Counted from the first letter of the stretch, positions 1-18,257 are shown. The stretch: 64,000 nucleotides of DNA from Antilocapra americana (GCA_007570785.1 ML664174.1:1143023-1207022), one strand, 5' to 3'. Notes: generated from the letters alone by a model not told the origin. Program-made: numbers and translations.

Positions 1-129
1 GCCTGCCATCCTGCACTGGGAGCTCTTCCAGGACAGGGCTGTTTTATCCACCTCTGTCTGGCTGACTAGCACCAAACCTGCCACCTAGTGACTGCTCAGT
101 GTTTATTTGTTTAATAACAGCAGTTTTTT

Positions 130-338
130 TTATTGGGAGCCACTCATATGCCTGGCACTTTAAAATCAGAAATTTTCACATTAACCTATTACATAGGTAT
201 TGTAAGCTCCATCTCATAGATGAGTAAACTAAGACTCAGAGTCTTAATAACCTAGTTATCCAGCTAGTCACTGGCCAGAGCCAGAATTTGAACCAGGTCT
301 GCCCACTCTGTAGAGTTCCCGTTCTTACCACAGGCAAT
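130..338 (+). repeat. MIR SINE in ABCD4 intron
   Basis: Diverged mammalian-wide interspersed repeat: a size-of-item motif (CCTGGCACTT), a poly-pyrimidine and ATAGATGAGTAAACT core, and GAATTTGAACCAGGTCTG at the 3' side. It lies in the intron before the first exon seen. Confidence 0.75.
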
Positions 339-491
339 ACCAAGTTGAGTGAATACCGCGATAGCTGACTGCTAGTGGCCGAAAGGGTCTGCGGGAAAGA
401 TCACTTGGGTGGGCCTGGTCCCGAAAGGGGAGTGTGAGGAGCCTGGCAGAGGCTCTCCAGACCCCGTGGACATCCCAGCCTTTCTCATCAG

Positions 492-6856
<6,365 letters not shown>

Positions 6857-7285
6857 AGCCAAGGCTGGGCACTGGAAGGAGAGCCAGGCTCAGGAGGTCG
6901 GGTGCCCGGGAGAGACCAGGAGGGCTGGCAGGCGAGGACGGAGCCCCAGGTTTGCCTCGTGGTGTGGGGAATGCCAGCGGCAGTGGGCTCAGCCCACATG
7001 TGCGCCTCCACACCCCTCATCCTACCAGCGTACCTCCCGCTACCTCACCCACTGCTTTGTACACTTGAAATGCTGATCACTTACGTAGAACCTCAGATCG
7101 TGTTTTCTAAAGAAAACGCGGAAGTGTGGGATCTATGAGATGAAGGGTCGAAATGGAAGAGTGTATTGGACTTGGGAGTCAAGAGATCCACAAGTCTTTT
7201 AGATCACTTCAGTTTTGCCATAGGAGACTTTAATCAGCTATATAAATTTTATAATTTTTTTTAAATAAAAGATAAACCTTTTATT
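6857..7285 (+). other. ABCD4: ABCD4 3' UTR (candidate) with AATAAA
   Basis: Non-coding sequence after the stop. An AATAAA lies at 7264-7269 in an AT-rich stretch, a plausible poly(A) signal about 410 nt after the stop. No transcript evidence is available, so the end is approximate. Confidence 0.4.
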
Positions 7286-7336
7286 CAACTTGCAGCTTTC
7301 CCATTTTCTCTTTCTTCATCATAAGATGATCTTTTT

Positions 7337-7482
7337 TTTTTTTTTATTTGTGGCCACACAGTACACATGTGGGATGTGGGATCCATGTGGGATACAGATC
7401 TTAGATCTCCATCCAGGGATCAAACCCATGTCCCCTGCAGTGGTCGTGCCGGGTCTTAATCACTGGACCACCGAGAGGTCCC
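7337..7482 (-). repeat. tRNA-derived cetartiodactyl SINE with 15-bp target duplication
   Basis: Poly-T start, then TGGCCACACAG, GGGATCAAACCCATGTCCCC, CACTGGACCACCGAGAGG. The direct repeat TAAGATGATCTTTTT flanks it at 7322-7336 and 7483-7497, so the insertion is intact. Confidence 0.88.
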
Positions 7483-7497
7483 TAAGATGATCTTTTT

Positions 7498-10480
7498 AGT
7501 TGACTCTCCAGGCTTGTCTTTGAGACCCTGGAGGGCCAGAGCAGGACTCTCCATTGTGCCGAGCCTTCTGCCCCTGGTCCTTCACTGACATCTCCCCAGT
7601 TGCCAGCTGCCCCTCAGCCACTAACCTCGAGGGCCCTTCTGCTATTCTTATCTTAACCCAGACGAAAATAAATTTCTAATATTTTTAAGTTAATTCATTT
7701 CCTTAAATACATTTTTAAAGGAAAGTTTACACCTGATATAAATAGAAAGTAACTAAAAATTACTACAAATAGTGTTATGAGTGACAGCCCAATACTGTGC
7801 CTACACGTGAGATTTGCAGTCTGTACAAAGGAAGGATAAGGGATGTTACCATGGAGTCAGACACACTAGCACCCAACTGAGACTCTTCCTCTTAATGGAT
7901 GTGGGGAAATGGAATCGAGAACCACAAGGCTACAAGGGATGATTTCCTCTGGGAAACTCCAGGCAAGAGTACTGGAGTGGGTTGCCATTTCCTTCTCCAT
8001 TCTTCTGTATAGGACAAGGTTATTTCATGCCTGTTGATACCAAACTGGAATTGATCCCTGACATGGGGTGGAGTCCCAGACTTGGAGAGATGCTGCCCTG
8101 GGTAACAAGTCATCCCCCCCCCCCCCACACCCCGTGGCTTAGCTGGCACAGAGGCCTGGAGCCTGTTCTCAGCTCCACCCCTTGAGGGCACTAAAGCAGC
8201 GTGTCCAGGTGCTGAGGGGCTGAGAGAAATCTGGGGTGGGTACCTGGAGTGCCCAGTCCCCAGTGAAGCCTCCATAGAAACCTACAGGGTCTCAGTGCTG
8301 AGAAGGCCCTTGGCAGCCCTTCTCTCAGGGCTGAAAGGGACCATCAAGGTCAGTGTCTGCTTTAGGAACCTTCCCAGACTTGAATCTCCCAAGCACTTGA
8401 ATCTCGGGAGTGCTTGATATTCAGTCTCCAAGACTTGAATATCCTGCCGAGCGCTCTACTGGCCTCTGTACAGACGCCGCTAGCCTTGGTGGACGTCCGT
8501 CCTCAGACCCCCCAACTGAGGAGAGCTCTCCCCTAGGCCAAGGGGAAGCCTGTCTCCCTCAGGAGCGCCCTGACTCCCACCCCTTGGGCGTGTTTTAAAC
8601 TGTGGGATTTGGATATGGGAGGACTCTCTCTCTGGTTTAATTTCTGGACTTTTCTCAGCATAGCCGAAGCTCTCCTCAGCCTTTCTGTGACAGCCTTGCC
8701 TCACTGATTTATTTTGCCCTCATAAGCTCCAGCTCCTAAGCCTTTTTCACAAGTGCTGCTGCTAGCAGATTATTACAGAGACCAAGTTTGTTCCTCTGCC
8801 TCAAACATGTTTCTAGTGCTATTTCTGTTCTTAATACTCAAGTACCCAGTGTTCTCCCTTGCAGAAACTCTGCCAAGAGAAAGCTGTTCTCGGGGGCGAC
8901 CTGTATGCTTTTCCATCACCCATCTCAGAGATGGTGGTTACTGAGAGCTGTAGATGAATTGATACAAACCTGCGAGAGGAAAAGTCAGGTATTGTGTCCT
9001 TATGGAGAGGACCAAAGTGTTTATTTTAACTGTTTTAAAATAAGCCAGACAGATGATTTCCCAAACTTAGGTCTCATTCTGCTGCCCAGGGGTCTACACA
9101 GACCCACGTGGATAATCCATGGAAATGTTATCCTTATATACATCACTCTTCTGAGGAGTCCTGGAGCCATGGAACAGGGCAGAAAAGCAATTTATTGTCC
9201 TCTCCATTCAAGTATCTGCTTACCTACCACATCAACTTGTGTACCACCCCAGTCATTTTGGGATGAAGGATGACAGACTAGTCTCTGTTCTGCCACAGCC
9301 CACTGTTCTGGAGACAGTCTCCCAGGAAGCCAAAGAGCAATGCTGGGTGCCCTCGGTAAAAACTTTCCAGGAACATTGTCTTGTTCCTGACATCCTGTCT
9401 AGGTGTTGGAATGTTGGGTGGGCCTGGGCCAAAGCCTAGGTCAGGAAGGAACCCCTGGAGGCACAAGGAGTTGTCAGGAGAACCTGTGCCTGGAAAATAA
9501 GCTAGCTGAAAGGGAGCCCAGGACTGGGGGGCTGTCGAGACTGCCCTCCCAAGGAGGTAGGGAAGTGTGGACAGGGCTTAGGCAGGGGACATATGCTGGG
9601 GGAACACTGTCCTTAAACCCCTGGCAGGGTAAGGCTGGGTAACTGGCCAGTGGATTTGCCCATCTGTAGGTAGTTAAGGGTTTTGCAGGTCAGATGCCTC
9701 TGGGGGCAGTTCCCATGGGAAAGTCTGAAGATAGGAAAGAGACTTTTACCTAGTGACATCTCAGACCAGGCCCCAGGCCCAGAACTGCCAGACCCCAAGG
9801 GATTAAAGGAGGAACTAGACAAGACCAGTCCTGAACTGGCAAAGGGCTTATGTGCTTAAGGGAAGCCCAGCTCCCACCACATTTTCTTAAGAACCCTGTG
9901 AGGAAGATGCTTCCTTTTCTTTCCTTTTTACCCCTGTTGAGGGGTCAGCACTCCAGAGCCTGGAATGACTAAAGAATCTCCAGTTCAAAGCAGAACTCCT
10001 GAGCCCTGCCCGCCCCCACTGGCTGCATTCATCTTGCCCATCTCAGGGGGTGGTGCTTCCACTATCCACCTCGAGCTCAGGCTGGAGACCTGAGACTCTC
10101 CAGACCTGCCCCATATCCAATCCATCACTACGTCCGGTGGGTTCTGCTTCCAGAATACATCTGATGTCCACTCCTGCCCTCAGCATTTCCACTGGGACAA
10201 CTGTGGCTGCCCCATCCCTAGTCTCCATGACACTACTCCCAACCCCTACATCCTCCACAAAGCAGCCTGAGGGACCTTAAAAATGCAGACTAGCTGCTCA
10301 TTACACTAAAGCCCAAAATAGTGAGCCTGCAAGGCTGCATTCTCATCCTTATCCTTGGGAGCCCGTTGACTTCTGCATCAGGGATGGGCCAGGCTGAGCC
10401 AAGTTGTTCCTGCTGAGAGCTTTGTTCCTCATGCATCCCTGGAAGCACACAAACTCCCAAGACTGACTCAGGGAGAAGCA
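7498..10480. other. Intergenic, no gene recognised
   Basis: No exon or RNA gene is supported. It contains a short Bov-tA-like remnant near 7940-8005 (ACTGGAGTGGGTTGCCATTT on the plus strand), a C-run at 8115-8127, AT-rich sequence at 7670-7790, and otherwise unique-looking, unannotatable DNA. Confidence 0.6.
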
Positions 10481-10489
10481 AAGTCTGAA

Positions 10490-11225
10490 TAGATCTGTAA
10501 CAAATGACTGAATCAGTGTTCAGAAACCTAGCCAATAATCTGAAGGCCAGTGGCTTCACTAGTAAATTCTGCTGAACAGTTAAACAGTGTTTCATATCAG
10601 TCCTCAAAATATTCCAGAAAATAGAAGCATTAGGACACTTCCTAACTCATCTATTAGGTCAGTATTCCCCTTCACCAAAGCCATATAAAGACGTTATAAG
10701 GAAACTGCAAACAAATATCCTTTATGAATATAGATGTAAAGATTCTCAACAAAATACTAGTGGACGGAATCCAGTCGTATATTGAAAGCATTATACATCA
10801 TGATCAAGAGAGATTTAGCCCAGGCATGCCGAGGTAGTTCGTATGAAAATCAATCAATGTAATACACCAGTAGAATGAAGGGGAAAAACCATATGATCAT
10901 CTCAATTGGCAATTGGTACAGAAAAAGCATGTGATAAAATCCAACCCTCTTTTATAATAAAAGCACTCGGTAAACAGACTAGAAGGAAAGGAAATTTCCT
11001 AAACATGATAAAAGACATATAAAAACCCTACATCATACTCAGCTGATGAAAGACTGAAAGCTTTCCCATTAAGATCAGAAACAAGACAAGAATGACTGCT
11101 TTTACCACTCTTATTCATCATTGAGGTTCTGGCCGGAGCAGTTAGTCAAGAAAAATAAATGGCATCAAAGTTGGAAAGCAAAATATAAAGCTATTTGCAG
11201 ATGACATGATGGTATATTTAGAAAA
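10490..11225 (+). repeat. L1 LINE ORF2 fragment (left part, interrupted)
   Basis: Decayed L1 reverse-transcriptase region. Near 11195-11220 the frame reads LFADDMMVYLEK, the L1 FADD catalytic motif, and the sequence around 10930-11160 follows the L1 order. Many frame breaks; not functional. It continues at 12290 after a BovB insertion. Confidence 0.8.
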
Positions 11226-12289
11226 GCAAAGCCTTTGACTGTGTGGATCACAATAAACTGGAAAATTCTGAAAGAGATGGGAATAACAGACCATCTGACC
11301 TGTCTCTTAAGAAACCTGCATGCAGGTCAGGAAGCAACAGTTAGAACTGGACATGAAACAACAAACTGGTTCCAAATAGGAAAAGGAGTACGTCAAGGCT
11401 GTATATTGTCACGCTGCTTATTTAACTTATATGCAGAGTACATCATGAGAAACGCTGGGCTGGAAGAAGCACAAGCTGGAATCAAGATTGCCAGGAGAAA
11501 TATCAATAACCTCAGATATGCAGATGACACTACCCTTATGCCAGAAAGTGAAGAGGAACTAAAAAGCCTCTTGATGAAAGTGAAACAGGAGAGTGAAAAG
11601 TTGGCTTAAAGCTCAACATTCAGAAAACTAAGATCATGGCATCTTGTCTCATCACTTCATGGGAAATAGATGGGGAAACAGTGTCAAACTTTATTTTTTT
11701 GGTCTCCAAAATCACTTCAGATGGTGATTGCAGCCATGAAATTAAAGGACCCTTATTCTTTGGAAGGAAAGTTATTACCAACCTAGATAGCATATTTAAA
11801 AGCAGAGACATTACTTTGCCACCAAAGGTCCGTCTAGTCAAGGCTATGGTTTTTCTAGTGGTCATGTATGGATGTGAGAGTTGGATGGTGGAAAAAAGCT
11901 GAGCGCCAAAGAATTGATGCTTTTGAACTGTGGTGTTGGAGAAGACTCTTGAGAGTCCCTTGGACTGCAAGGAGATCCAACCAGTCCATCCTAAGGAGCT
12001 CAGTCCTGGGTGTTCATTGAAAGGACTGATGTTGAAGCTGAACTCCAGTACTTAGGCCACCTCATGCAAAGAGTTGACTCATTGGAAAAGACCCTAATGC
12101 TGGGAAGGATTGAGGGCAGGAGGAGAAGAGGATGACAGAGGATGAGGTGGCTGAATGGCATCACCGACTCGATGGACATGGGTTTGGGTGGACTCCGGGA
12201 GTTGGTGATGGACTGGGAGGCCTGGCGTGCTGCAATTCATGAGGTCGCAAAGAGTCGGACACAACTGAGTGACTGAACTGACTGACTGA
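11226..12289 (+). repeat. BovB (RTE) LINE 3' part inserted in L1
   Basis: 5'-truncated BovB. An open stretch at 11235-11609 encodes the end of the RTE reverse transcriptase (TGHETTNWFQIGKGVRQGC, and LRYADDTTLM with the YADD catalytic box). The typical BovB 3' end follows to GAGTGACTGAACTGACTGA. Frameshifts and stops make it a relic. Confidence 0.92.
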
Positions 12290-12492
12290 AAGGAAAAAAA
12301 ACTACAAAAAATCTATCAAAGTCAACAAGGATGCAGGATACATATGCAAAAAATCAGTTGTATTTCTGTATACTGGCAACGGATAAAGTGAGAAGGAATT
12401 AAGAAAACAATTTTATTTACAATAACATCAGAAAGAATAAAATTCACCAAGGAGATGCAAGATTTGTACACTGAAAATATAAAGCAGTGCTG
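12290..12492 (+). repeat. L1 LINE ORF2 fragment (right part)
   Basis: Resumes the L1 after BovB: ACTACAAAAAATCTATCAAAG, TGCAGGATACATATGCAAAA, TTAAGAAAACAATTTTATTT, CTGAAAATATAAAGCAGTGC. The order matches L1 ORF2 just after the FADD motif. Confidence 0.82.
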
Positions 12493-12608
12493 AGGGACTT
12501 CCTTGGTGGTGCAGTGGTTAATATTCTGCACTTCCACTGCAGGGGGCGAAGGTTTGATCCCTGGTCAGAGAACTAAGATCCCACATGCTGTGAGAAGAAA
12601 AACAATTA
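12493..12608 (+). repeat. tRNA-derived SINE
   Basis: GGGACTTCCTTGGTGGTGCA at the start, GGTTTGATCCCTGGTCAGAG as B-box region, then AACTAAGATCCCACATGCTG. It is inserted in the L1 relic, whose sequence resumes afterwards (ACTGAAAGAAAATAATGG). Confidence 0.85.
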
Positions 12609-13317
12609 CTGAAAGAAAATAATGGAATGAATTACCCGAATGAACAATTTGGCCAACTCACTGCAATAGACCACCTAAGCCTGGGAAGAAATACTGGGAA
12701 GTTTCTTTGAGAAATTGGTATTCTGAAATGACCCTGTGTACTAAGGAATTTGGAAAGCTACATGCATGGCCAAGACAGGATGCATGTTCAAAATAGACCT
12801 GAGAAGACCCTAAGCTTTCACCTCTGGCAGGTCGCTGGGCTTGGTCAAAACAGGAAGTAAAGGTTAAGGCAGAGTTATAAGCTGCTCGCTAAGTGTTACA
12901 GGAATGGACAGCAAAGAGCCAGCCTATAAAGACTGGAAGAGATGGGTTGTTTGTTTTTAGCTTCTGGTAAAAACTGTGAAAATAATAGTCACACAGACTT
13001 CAAGTGAACACACATGACAAGGATGACAGTCTTCACAAAAATAGTTGGGGAAAGTTATCAAACAGATGACTGCAGTCTTCAATAATCAAAAAGAGTAAAC
13101 TCTGGGAAAGGGAGAGAAACTGATTTCCAGGGTTACCATATTATAATATTCAAATGCTCAGTTTTCAACAAAGAAAAATATACAAAGAAACAGGATCATG
13201 AACCACTCAAAGCAGGGGAGAATGGGCAGAAACCATCCCCGAGGAAGCCTTAACATGGGGCTTTTTAGACAAAGGCTTTAAAGCAACTGTAATATGCTCA
13301 GATCGCTACAGGAAAGC
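12609..13317 (+). repeat. L1M-type LINE remnant
   Basis: Weakly recognised old L1 text, best at 13150-13290 (CAGTTTTCAACAAAGAAAAA, AAAGAAACAGGATCATGA, TTTTTAGACAAAGGCTTTAAA). The rest of the interval is AT-rich and unassigned. Confidence 0.5.
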
Positions 13318-13590
13318 CTAGAACTGGTTCTAGCTTTGGCTCTGGTTCCAGAGCGGGCAGCTCGCGCTGACTCTCCGTCTGTAACTGGCACTGGAGCTGG
13401 GGCTACGGCTGAATGCGGCCCTGCAGCCGGTCCAGGAACGGGTGGCGCCTCTGCACCGGCTCTGTCCTGTCGCTGGCCCTGGCTCTGGCTTCGGTGTTAG
13501 TGCAGCGGCGGGGCTGGTACTAGTTCTGTGCCAGCTTGCCAAGGGCCCTGTTGGCCCTCGCTCTGGAGCTAGTGCGGTACATGCCACATA
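13318..13590. repeat. GC-rich quasi-repetitive block of unknown origin
   Basis: Abruptly GC- and CpG-rich sequence built from imperfect 6-bp-like units (GGTTCT, GGCTCT, GGTTCC, GGCACT, GGAGCT) inside AT-rich LINE remnants. Translation gives Gly/Ser-rich or Leu/Val/Ala-rich low-complexity strings, with no recognisable protein and a stop in each long frame. It could be a decayed minisatellite or part of a retrocopy. Confidence 0.5.
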
Positions 13591-13841
13591 TCCTTCCTCC
13601 TCCGCTCCTCACTTGGCTCTTCTGGATAAAGAGGACAGAAATGGAGAGGAAGGTGCCAGTGGTTGGAGGAGGTTGACAAGAACCAAGTGAAACAAGTGCC
13701 AGCAGATAACCCAATGTCAGGATTGGGGGAAGTATCCTAATGGGAAACCAGGCGGGGCAGGGACCAATCACAGTGGAGAAGGATGCACAGAAGCCAAAGG
13801 CTTGAGAGGTGATCGTGTTATTCACATTTTACAGCCCTGAC

Positions 13842-14040
13842 TCATTGGAAAAGACCCTGATGCTAGGAACAATTGAGGGCAGGAGGAGAAGGGAGAGACA
13901 GACAATTGGGTGACATCATCAGCTCAATGGACTTGAGTTTGAGCAAGCTCAGGGTGATAGTGAAGCACAGGGAAGCCTGGCGTGCTATAGTCAATGGGGT
14001 CACAAAGAGACACGACAGAGTGACTGAACAACACTTTAAC
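13842..14040 (+). repeat. BovB 3' end
   Basis: CTGACTCATTGGAAAAGACC at the start through CACAGGGAAGCCTGGCGTGC, ending with CGACAGAGTGACTGAACAAC. A 5'-truncated BovB copy. Confidence 0.88.
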
Positions 14041-14900
14041 AGAGAACCTTGTCATATTAACTTACAGAATGCACAGGCAGATAATATACCATGGGTCAGC
14101 AAATGCAAAAACAGAAGATAGAATTTCAAGGAGAAATTGGCACACCCACAACCAGAGTGCAAGCTTTTTAACAGAAAAAAGGAGTAATATAAAATATTTG
14201 GAGATTTGATATTAAATATAAAATATAATTTAACATTATATTAAATAATATAAGGGTGGTTCAGTGGGTAAGACTCTGCACTTCTCATTCAGGGGGCCCG
14301 GGTTAGACCCCTTCCCTGGTTAGGGAACTAGATCCCACATGCCACAACCAAGACCTGGTACAGCCAAATTTTAAAAATATATATTTGCACAGCTCAGCTA
14401 AAGTTACCTGGAACATTGCACTCCAAAATGAGAGAAAATACATCATGTCTAATCATACACGGAATATTTACAAAAATTAACCACGTATTAGCCTAAACCA
14501 AGTATCAATATATCCCAAAAGATCAAGAGAATGAAAAATAATGGTCTATGATCATAATACAATAAAATCAGAAGTCAGTAATTTCTTATCACACAGAAAT
14601 CCCATATACTTGAAACTTCTTAAACACTTAAAATATTCAGGAGGGGAAAAATGGGATTTAGTAAATATGCACAACTGAAAAGAAAACCTTTTGGAATGCC
14701 ACATAGTAAAGAAATGTGTGATGAAGTATCTTGGGTATTAAGTATACTTAAGTGTATTAAGAATATTTTAAGATTTAGTAAAGAAGAAAGAGTAAAATGA
14801 ATGAGATGCATAACATTGTAAATAAACTTTACTTCAGTTTTTAAAAATGAATGAGATGTGTTCAACTCAAGAAGTTAGCAGAAGGTGGGAATTTTTTTTT
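14041..14900 (+). repeat. L1 remnant with embedded tRNA SINE
   Basis: L1 ORF2-like text at 14440-14640 (ACAAAAATTAACCACGTATT, AATAAAATCAGAAGTCAGTA). A tRNA-derived SINE lies within at about 14247-14375 (GGTGGTTCAGTGGGTAAGAC, AACTAGATCCCACATGCCAC). The remaining AT-rich sequence is unassigned. Confidence 0.65.
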
Positions 14901-15071
14901 TTATAACAGCTAAAACAATAAACCTAACTGAAAAAGAAATAGAGTTTAATGCAAACCATCTCATCATCTCTTTGGCTCTTCACAGCATCCCTGTTCAGTA
15001 CTGTCAGGTCTGCAGTTGTGTAGATGAATGTATACCAATGCTTGAGGAAGTTAAGAAACTAGCAGAGTTCG

Positions 15072-15206
15072 GGGACTTCCCTGGTGGTCCAGCAGTTAGG
15101 ACTCCAAACTCCCCATTCAGGGGCCTGGGTTCCATCCCTGGCCAGGGAACTAGATCCTACCTGCTGCAACTAAGACTCAGAGCAGCCAAATTAAAAAAAA
15201 AAAAGT
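15072..15206 (+). repeat. tRNA-derived SINE with poly-A tail
   Basis: GGGGACTTCCCTGGTGGTCC start, GGTTCCATCCCTGGCCAGGG B-box region, AACTAGATCCTACCTGCTGC, poly-A at 15192-15204. Confidence 0.88.
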
Positions 15207-15780
15207 AGAGGAGCTCCTGCACCTAGAACCAGGCCTTCCAGATGCACTCTGATGTTCTTTGCATTTTCAGGTTGCACTCTTCCCATCAGGAATTGTCATG
15301 CCTGGGTGATGAGGCCTTGTAGTCAGACAGGGGTGGTCCAAAGATGAAGGAGGGCCATCGACCTGGTCATGAGTCCGTTCCCACCTTTAACACTGTCCAC
15401 CACCCCCTTCCTGGGCTCTTGCTCCTCCTGCGTGGAAACCACAGGACGGACTCCTGAACAAGTCATTGTGGAAGACAAAGATGTGGAGGAGGAGAGAGGC
15501 CCTTTTGTTAAAGGACACATTTGTCTCAGAAGGCTCACCTGTATCTATTATTTTATCCATTTAGCTCAGCACTTGTCTTATTTTCTCATTCATAAATGTA
15601 TCCATCTACTTAATTGTTGTGTTGTCATCTCAACTGCCAAGCTTTGTTGGCTGAACCCGGATTCAGCTTTTCATTTGTTTCTACTTCTGGGCAGATAAAA
15701 ACTGCTCTGGTCCACCCTTGCTGGGGCTGTGTGGAGGAAATAGAACGTTTCCTCTTTTTGCTTCTCATTTCTCATTGTCT
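15207..15780. other. Intergenic, nothing recognised
   Basis: No exon, RNA gene or clear repeat is seen. The sequence 15560-15620 is pyrimidine-rich. Confidence 0.5.
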
Positions 15781-15781
15781 G

Positions 15782-16068
15782 CTTGCAATGCAGGAGACCC
15801 CAGTTTGATTCCTGGGTCAGGAAGATCTGCTGAAGAAAGGGTAGGCTACCCACTCCAGTATTCTTGGGCTTCCCTTGTGGCTCAGCTGGTAAAGAATCTG
15901 CCTGCAATGAGGGAGGCCTGGGTTCGATCCCTGGGTTGGAAAGATCCCCTGGAGAAGGGAAAGGCTACCCACTGCAGTATTCTGGCCTGGAGAATTCCAT
16001 TTACCCTGGAATATAGACCATGGGGTTGCCAAGAGTTGGACACAACTGAGCAACTTTCACTTTCAACT
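15782..16068 (+). repeat. Bov-tA SINE (dimeric)
   Basis: Two tRNA-like units followed by the BovA tail: GCTTGCAATGCAGGAGACCC, CTCAGCTGGTAAAGAATCTG, CCAAGAGTTGGACACAACTG. Ends in CTTTCACTTTCAA. Confidence 0.9.
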
Positions 16069-17704
16069 TTAGGTATATAGGACAGTTTGTGCCATTCTTC
16101 AGTGCCATGGAAGGCCAGCTCATCCTCCCAACCCCTCCCTGAGATGGCTATGTTGGGAGCGGAGGCGGGGAGATAAATCAGAGAGGTCCTTGGCTCAGGG
16201 AGGAGCAATCGGGGAGGGAAGGAGGCCATCTACCTCGGAGAAGAGCCAATACTGGGGGAACTGGTCTAAGTAAGAAATTCCTGGAGCAGAGCATGCTGCG
16301 CCTGCTTGGCTTTGACTAAGCAGAGACTTCACTATGTCTTCAGTCAAGGGCAGCCAGGCAGGATGGGGAAACACAGGGGTGACCCAAGGGAGAAACAGGT
16401 GGCAAGGAAACACCAGGAGATGGGAGCTGTTGAGGCCAGTGCTCTTGACCCAGTATACCCAGAGGGTGATCTTGGGGAGCCTGGAACTGTGACACCCAGT
16501 GAGCAGAGCCCTGGGGTCAGAGACAGAGAAAGGAACAGCCCCTACGCTTGTTCTGACCCTCAGGAGCCTCTGTTTTTTCCCTCTAGAAAACAAATTAGTT
16601 CTTTTTTTTTTTTTAAGCTAATGATTTACACAGCATTTCTAGATGGACAGAAAAACAGTGAAGATCTTACAGAGAGTTCTCTTAAAGCCCTCTTCCAATT
16701 TCCCTAGGATGCTGCGCATCTTACATTAGTGTGGTATCTTCGCTCCAATTGATGAACCAGCCACACCAGAGGGGAGAAGGTGTTGCAGCTTCAGTGGGGG
16801 CAGGGGGAAGACCCCAAGACTCCCAGGGAGCTGGGGTGCAGGAAGCTGGATGGACTGGGTCCTGGAGATCCGCTGATCATGGCCCCTTTCTTGCAGGACG
16901 CAGGACTGGGCCTCGGGAGCAGCCCCCGCGGCCCCCCTTGCCAGCCAGACTCCTCATCTATCCCTGCCAGCCCTGCTCCTCGGCTCCAGGCTGCACCCAT
17001 AAATCAGCCCCTCCTGCCCTTTCATCACTCTGGCTCTTGGCGCAGGCAGCCGTCTATCTGCAGCCTGTCGGGCCTGTGGAGCCTGGAGTAAGATCTCTCT
17101 TCCAGGCTCCACAGGCTTCTCTGGGAGAAGGCCCCGCTGGGGTGCAGTCAGCCCCTGGGAGTGCTGCCCTCTAGGTCCTGCACCCTAGGGTCCCGGCTGT
17201 TCAGGCCTGTCCTTTCCTGTCCTCTGTTTTCCCTTTGTGGCATCATGGCCTCTCCCCACCTTGATTGCCCGGAGCCCTGTTTGCATGTCCTTCTGCAGAG
17301 AGCTGCATGCCTCTTCCCACGATAAATTCCCTGGGGTGGTCATCCAGGAGGATTTCTGGCAGCTCCCAAGCCTCTCAGGGTCCCACTTGTCCCCAAGATC
17401 TAACTGAGGGTGGGGCAGCTGCCAAGCCCCCTCCCCTTGCCCCCGCCAGCTCCTGGAGGCTGCTGTGGTGCGACCACCCTTCTCTCCTGCTCATCTGACA
17501 CCTTTGCCGTTGTCCTCGCTTCTAACTTGAAGCAGTATGAGACCGAAGGAGCCCATGTTTTTATTTTGATTTTGATTTAGAGCACAGGAGAACCCCTCAT
17601 GAACAAGAACATCTTGACTGATTCCAGCCCTGTGGATGTGATCTTTCACAGTTCCCTGTCTCCAGCCTCGATGCCTTAGGATATTTGCAATTTTGTTTCT
17701 TAGT
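16069..17704. other. Intergenic unique-sequence block
   Basis: A 1.6-kb stretch with no ruminant SINE. It is moderately GC-rich from 16,730 to 17,480 and includes the perfect hairpin at 17072-17116. Long open frames here lack any recognisable domain and I do not call them genes. Confidence 0.5.
17072..17116. repeat. Perfect 16-bp inverted repeat (hairpin-forming)
   Basis: The left arm GCCTGTGGAGCCTGGA (17072-17087) is exactly complementary to the right arm TCCAGGCTCCACAGGC (17101-17116), with a 13-nt loop. On the plus strand two further G-U pairs would extend the stem. No known RNA family is recognised. Confidence 0.85.
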
Positions 17705-17903
17705 GTTAGTCACTCAGTCGTGTCCAACTCTTTGCAACCCCATGGACATTAGCCCGTCAGAGTCCTCTGTCCTTGGAATTCTCTAAGCAAGAATACTGGA
17801 GTAGTCTTTCCTTTCTCCAGGGGATCTTCCCAACCCAGGGATCGAACCCTCGTCTCCTACATTGCAGGTGGAGTCTTCACCTTCTGAGACACCTTGGGCT
17901 CAC
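17705..17903 (-). repeat. Bov-tA SINE
   Basis: GTTAGTCACTCAGTCGTGTC at one end, GGATCTTCCCAACCCAGGGA in the middle and CACCTTGGGCTC at the other. Reverse orientation. Confidence 0.88.
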
Positions 17904-18119
17904 TCAGTTTTTGAATTTCACTTCCCTCCAGATAAGACTGCTGCAACCACCGCTTTATCGCCAGTCAGTGCCTTGCCCCACTGCTTGGTACACAGTCGAT
18001 GCTCAATAGATGTCTTAATATGATTAAATAAATGGGTGAGTTAGAGTAAGAACGTTCATTCTTTCATTCAATAATGGGTTAGGTGATACTTTGATGGGTT
18101 TGGAGATAAAAGATGAATA

Positions 18120-18257
18120 AGGGATGCCCAGTGGCTAAGACTCCACACTCCCAGCACAGGGGGCCCCGGTTGGATCCCTGGTCACAGAATTATATCCCAT
18201 GTGCCGCAAATAAGACCCAGCACAGCCAAATAAACAAATAAATATTTAAAAATAAAC
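18120..18257 (+). repeat. tRNA-derived SINE
   Basis: GGGATGCCCAGTGGCTAAGA start, GGTTGGATCCCTGGTCACAG, TTATATCCCATGTGCCGCAA, then AAATAAACAAATAAAT tail. Confidence 0.82.

Noticed and set aside
11235..11609. 124-codon reverse-transcriptase frame as a gene
   Set aside because: It is the end of a 5'-truncated, frame-broken BovB LINE and not a host gene.
16731..17174. 147-codon plus-strand frame between ABCD4 and VSX2
   Set aside because: Low-complexity composition without homology I can recognise; the hairpin lies inside it.
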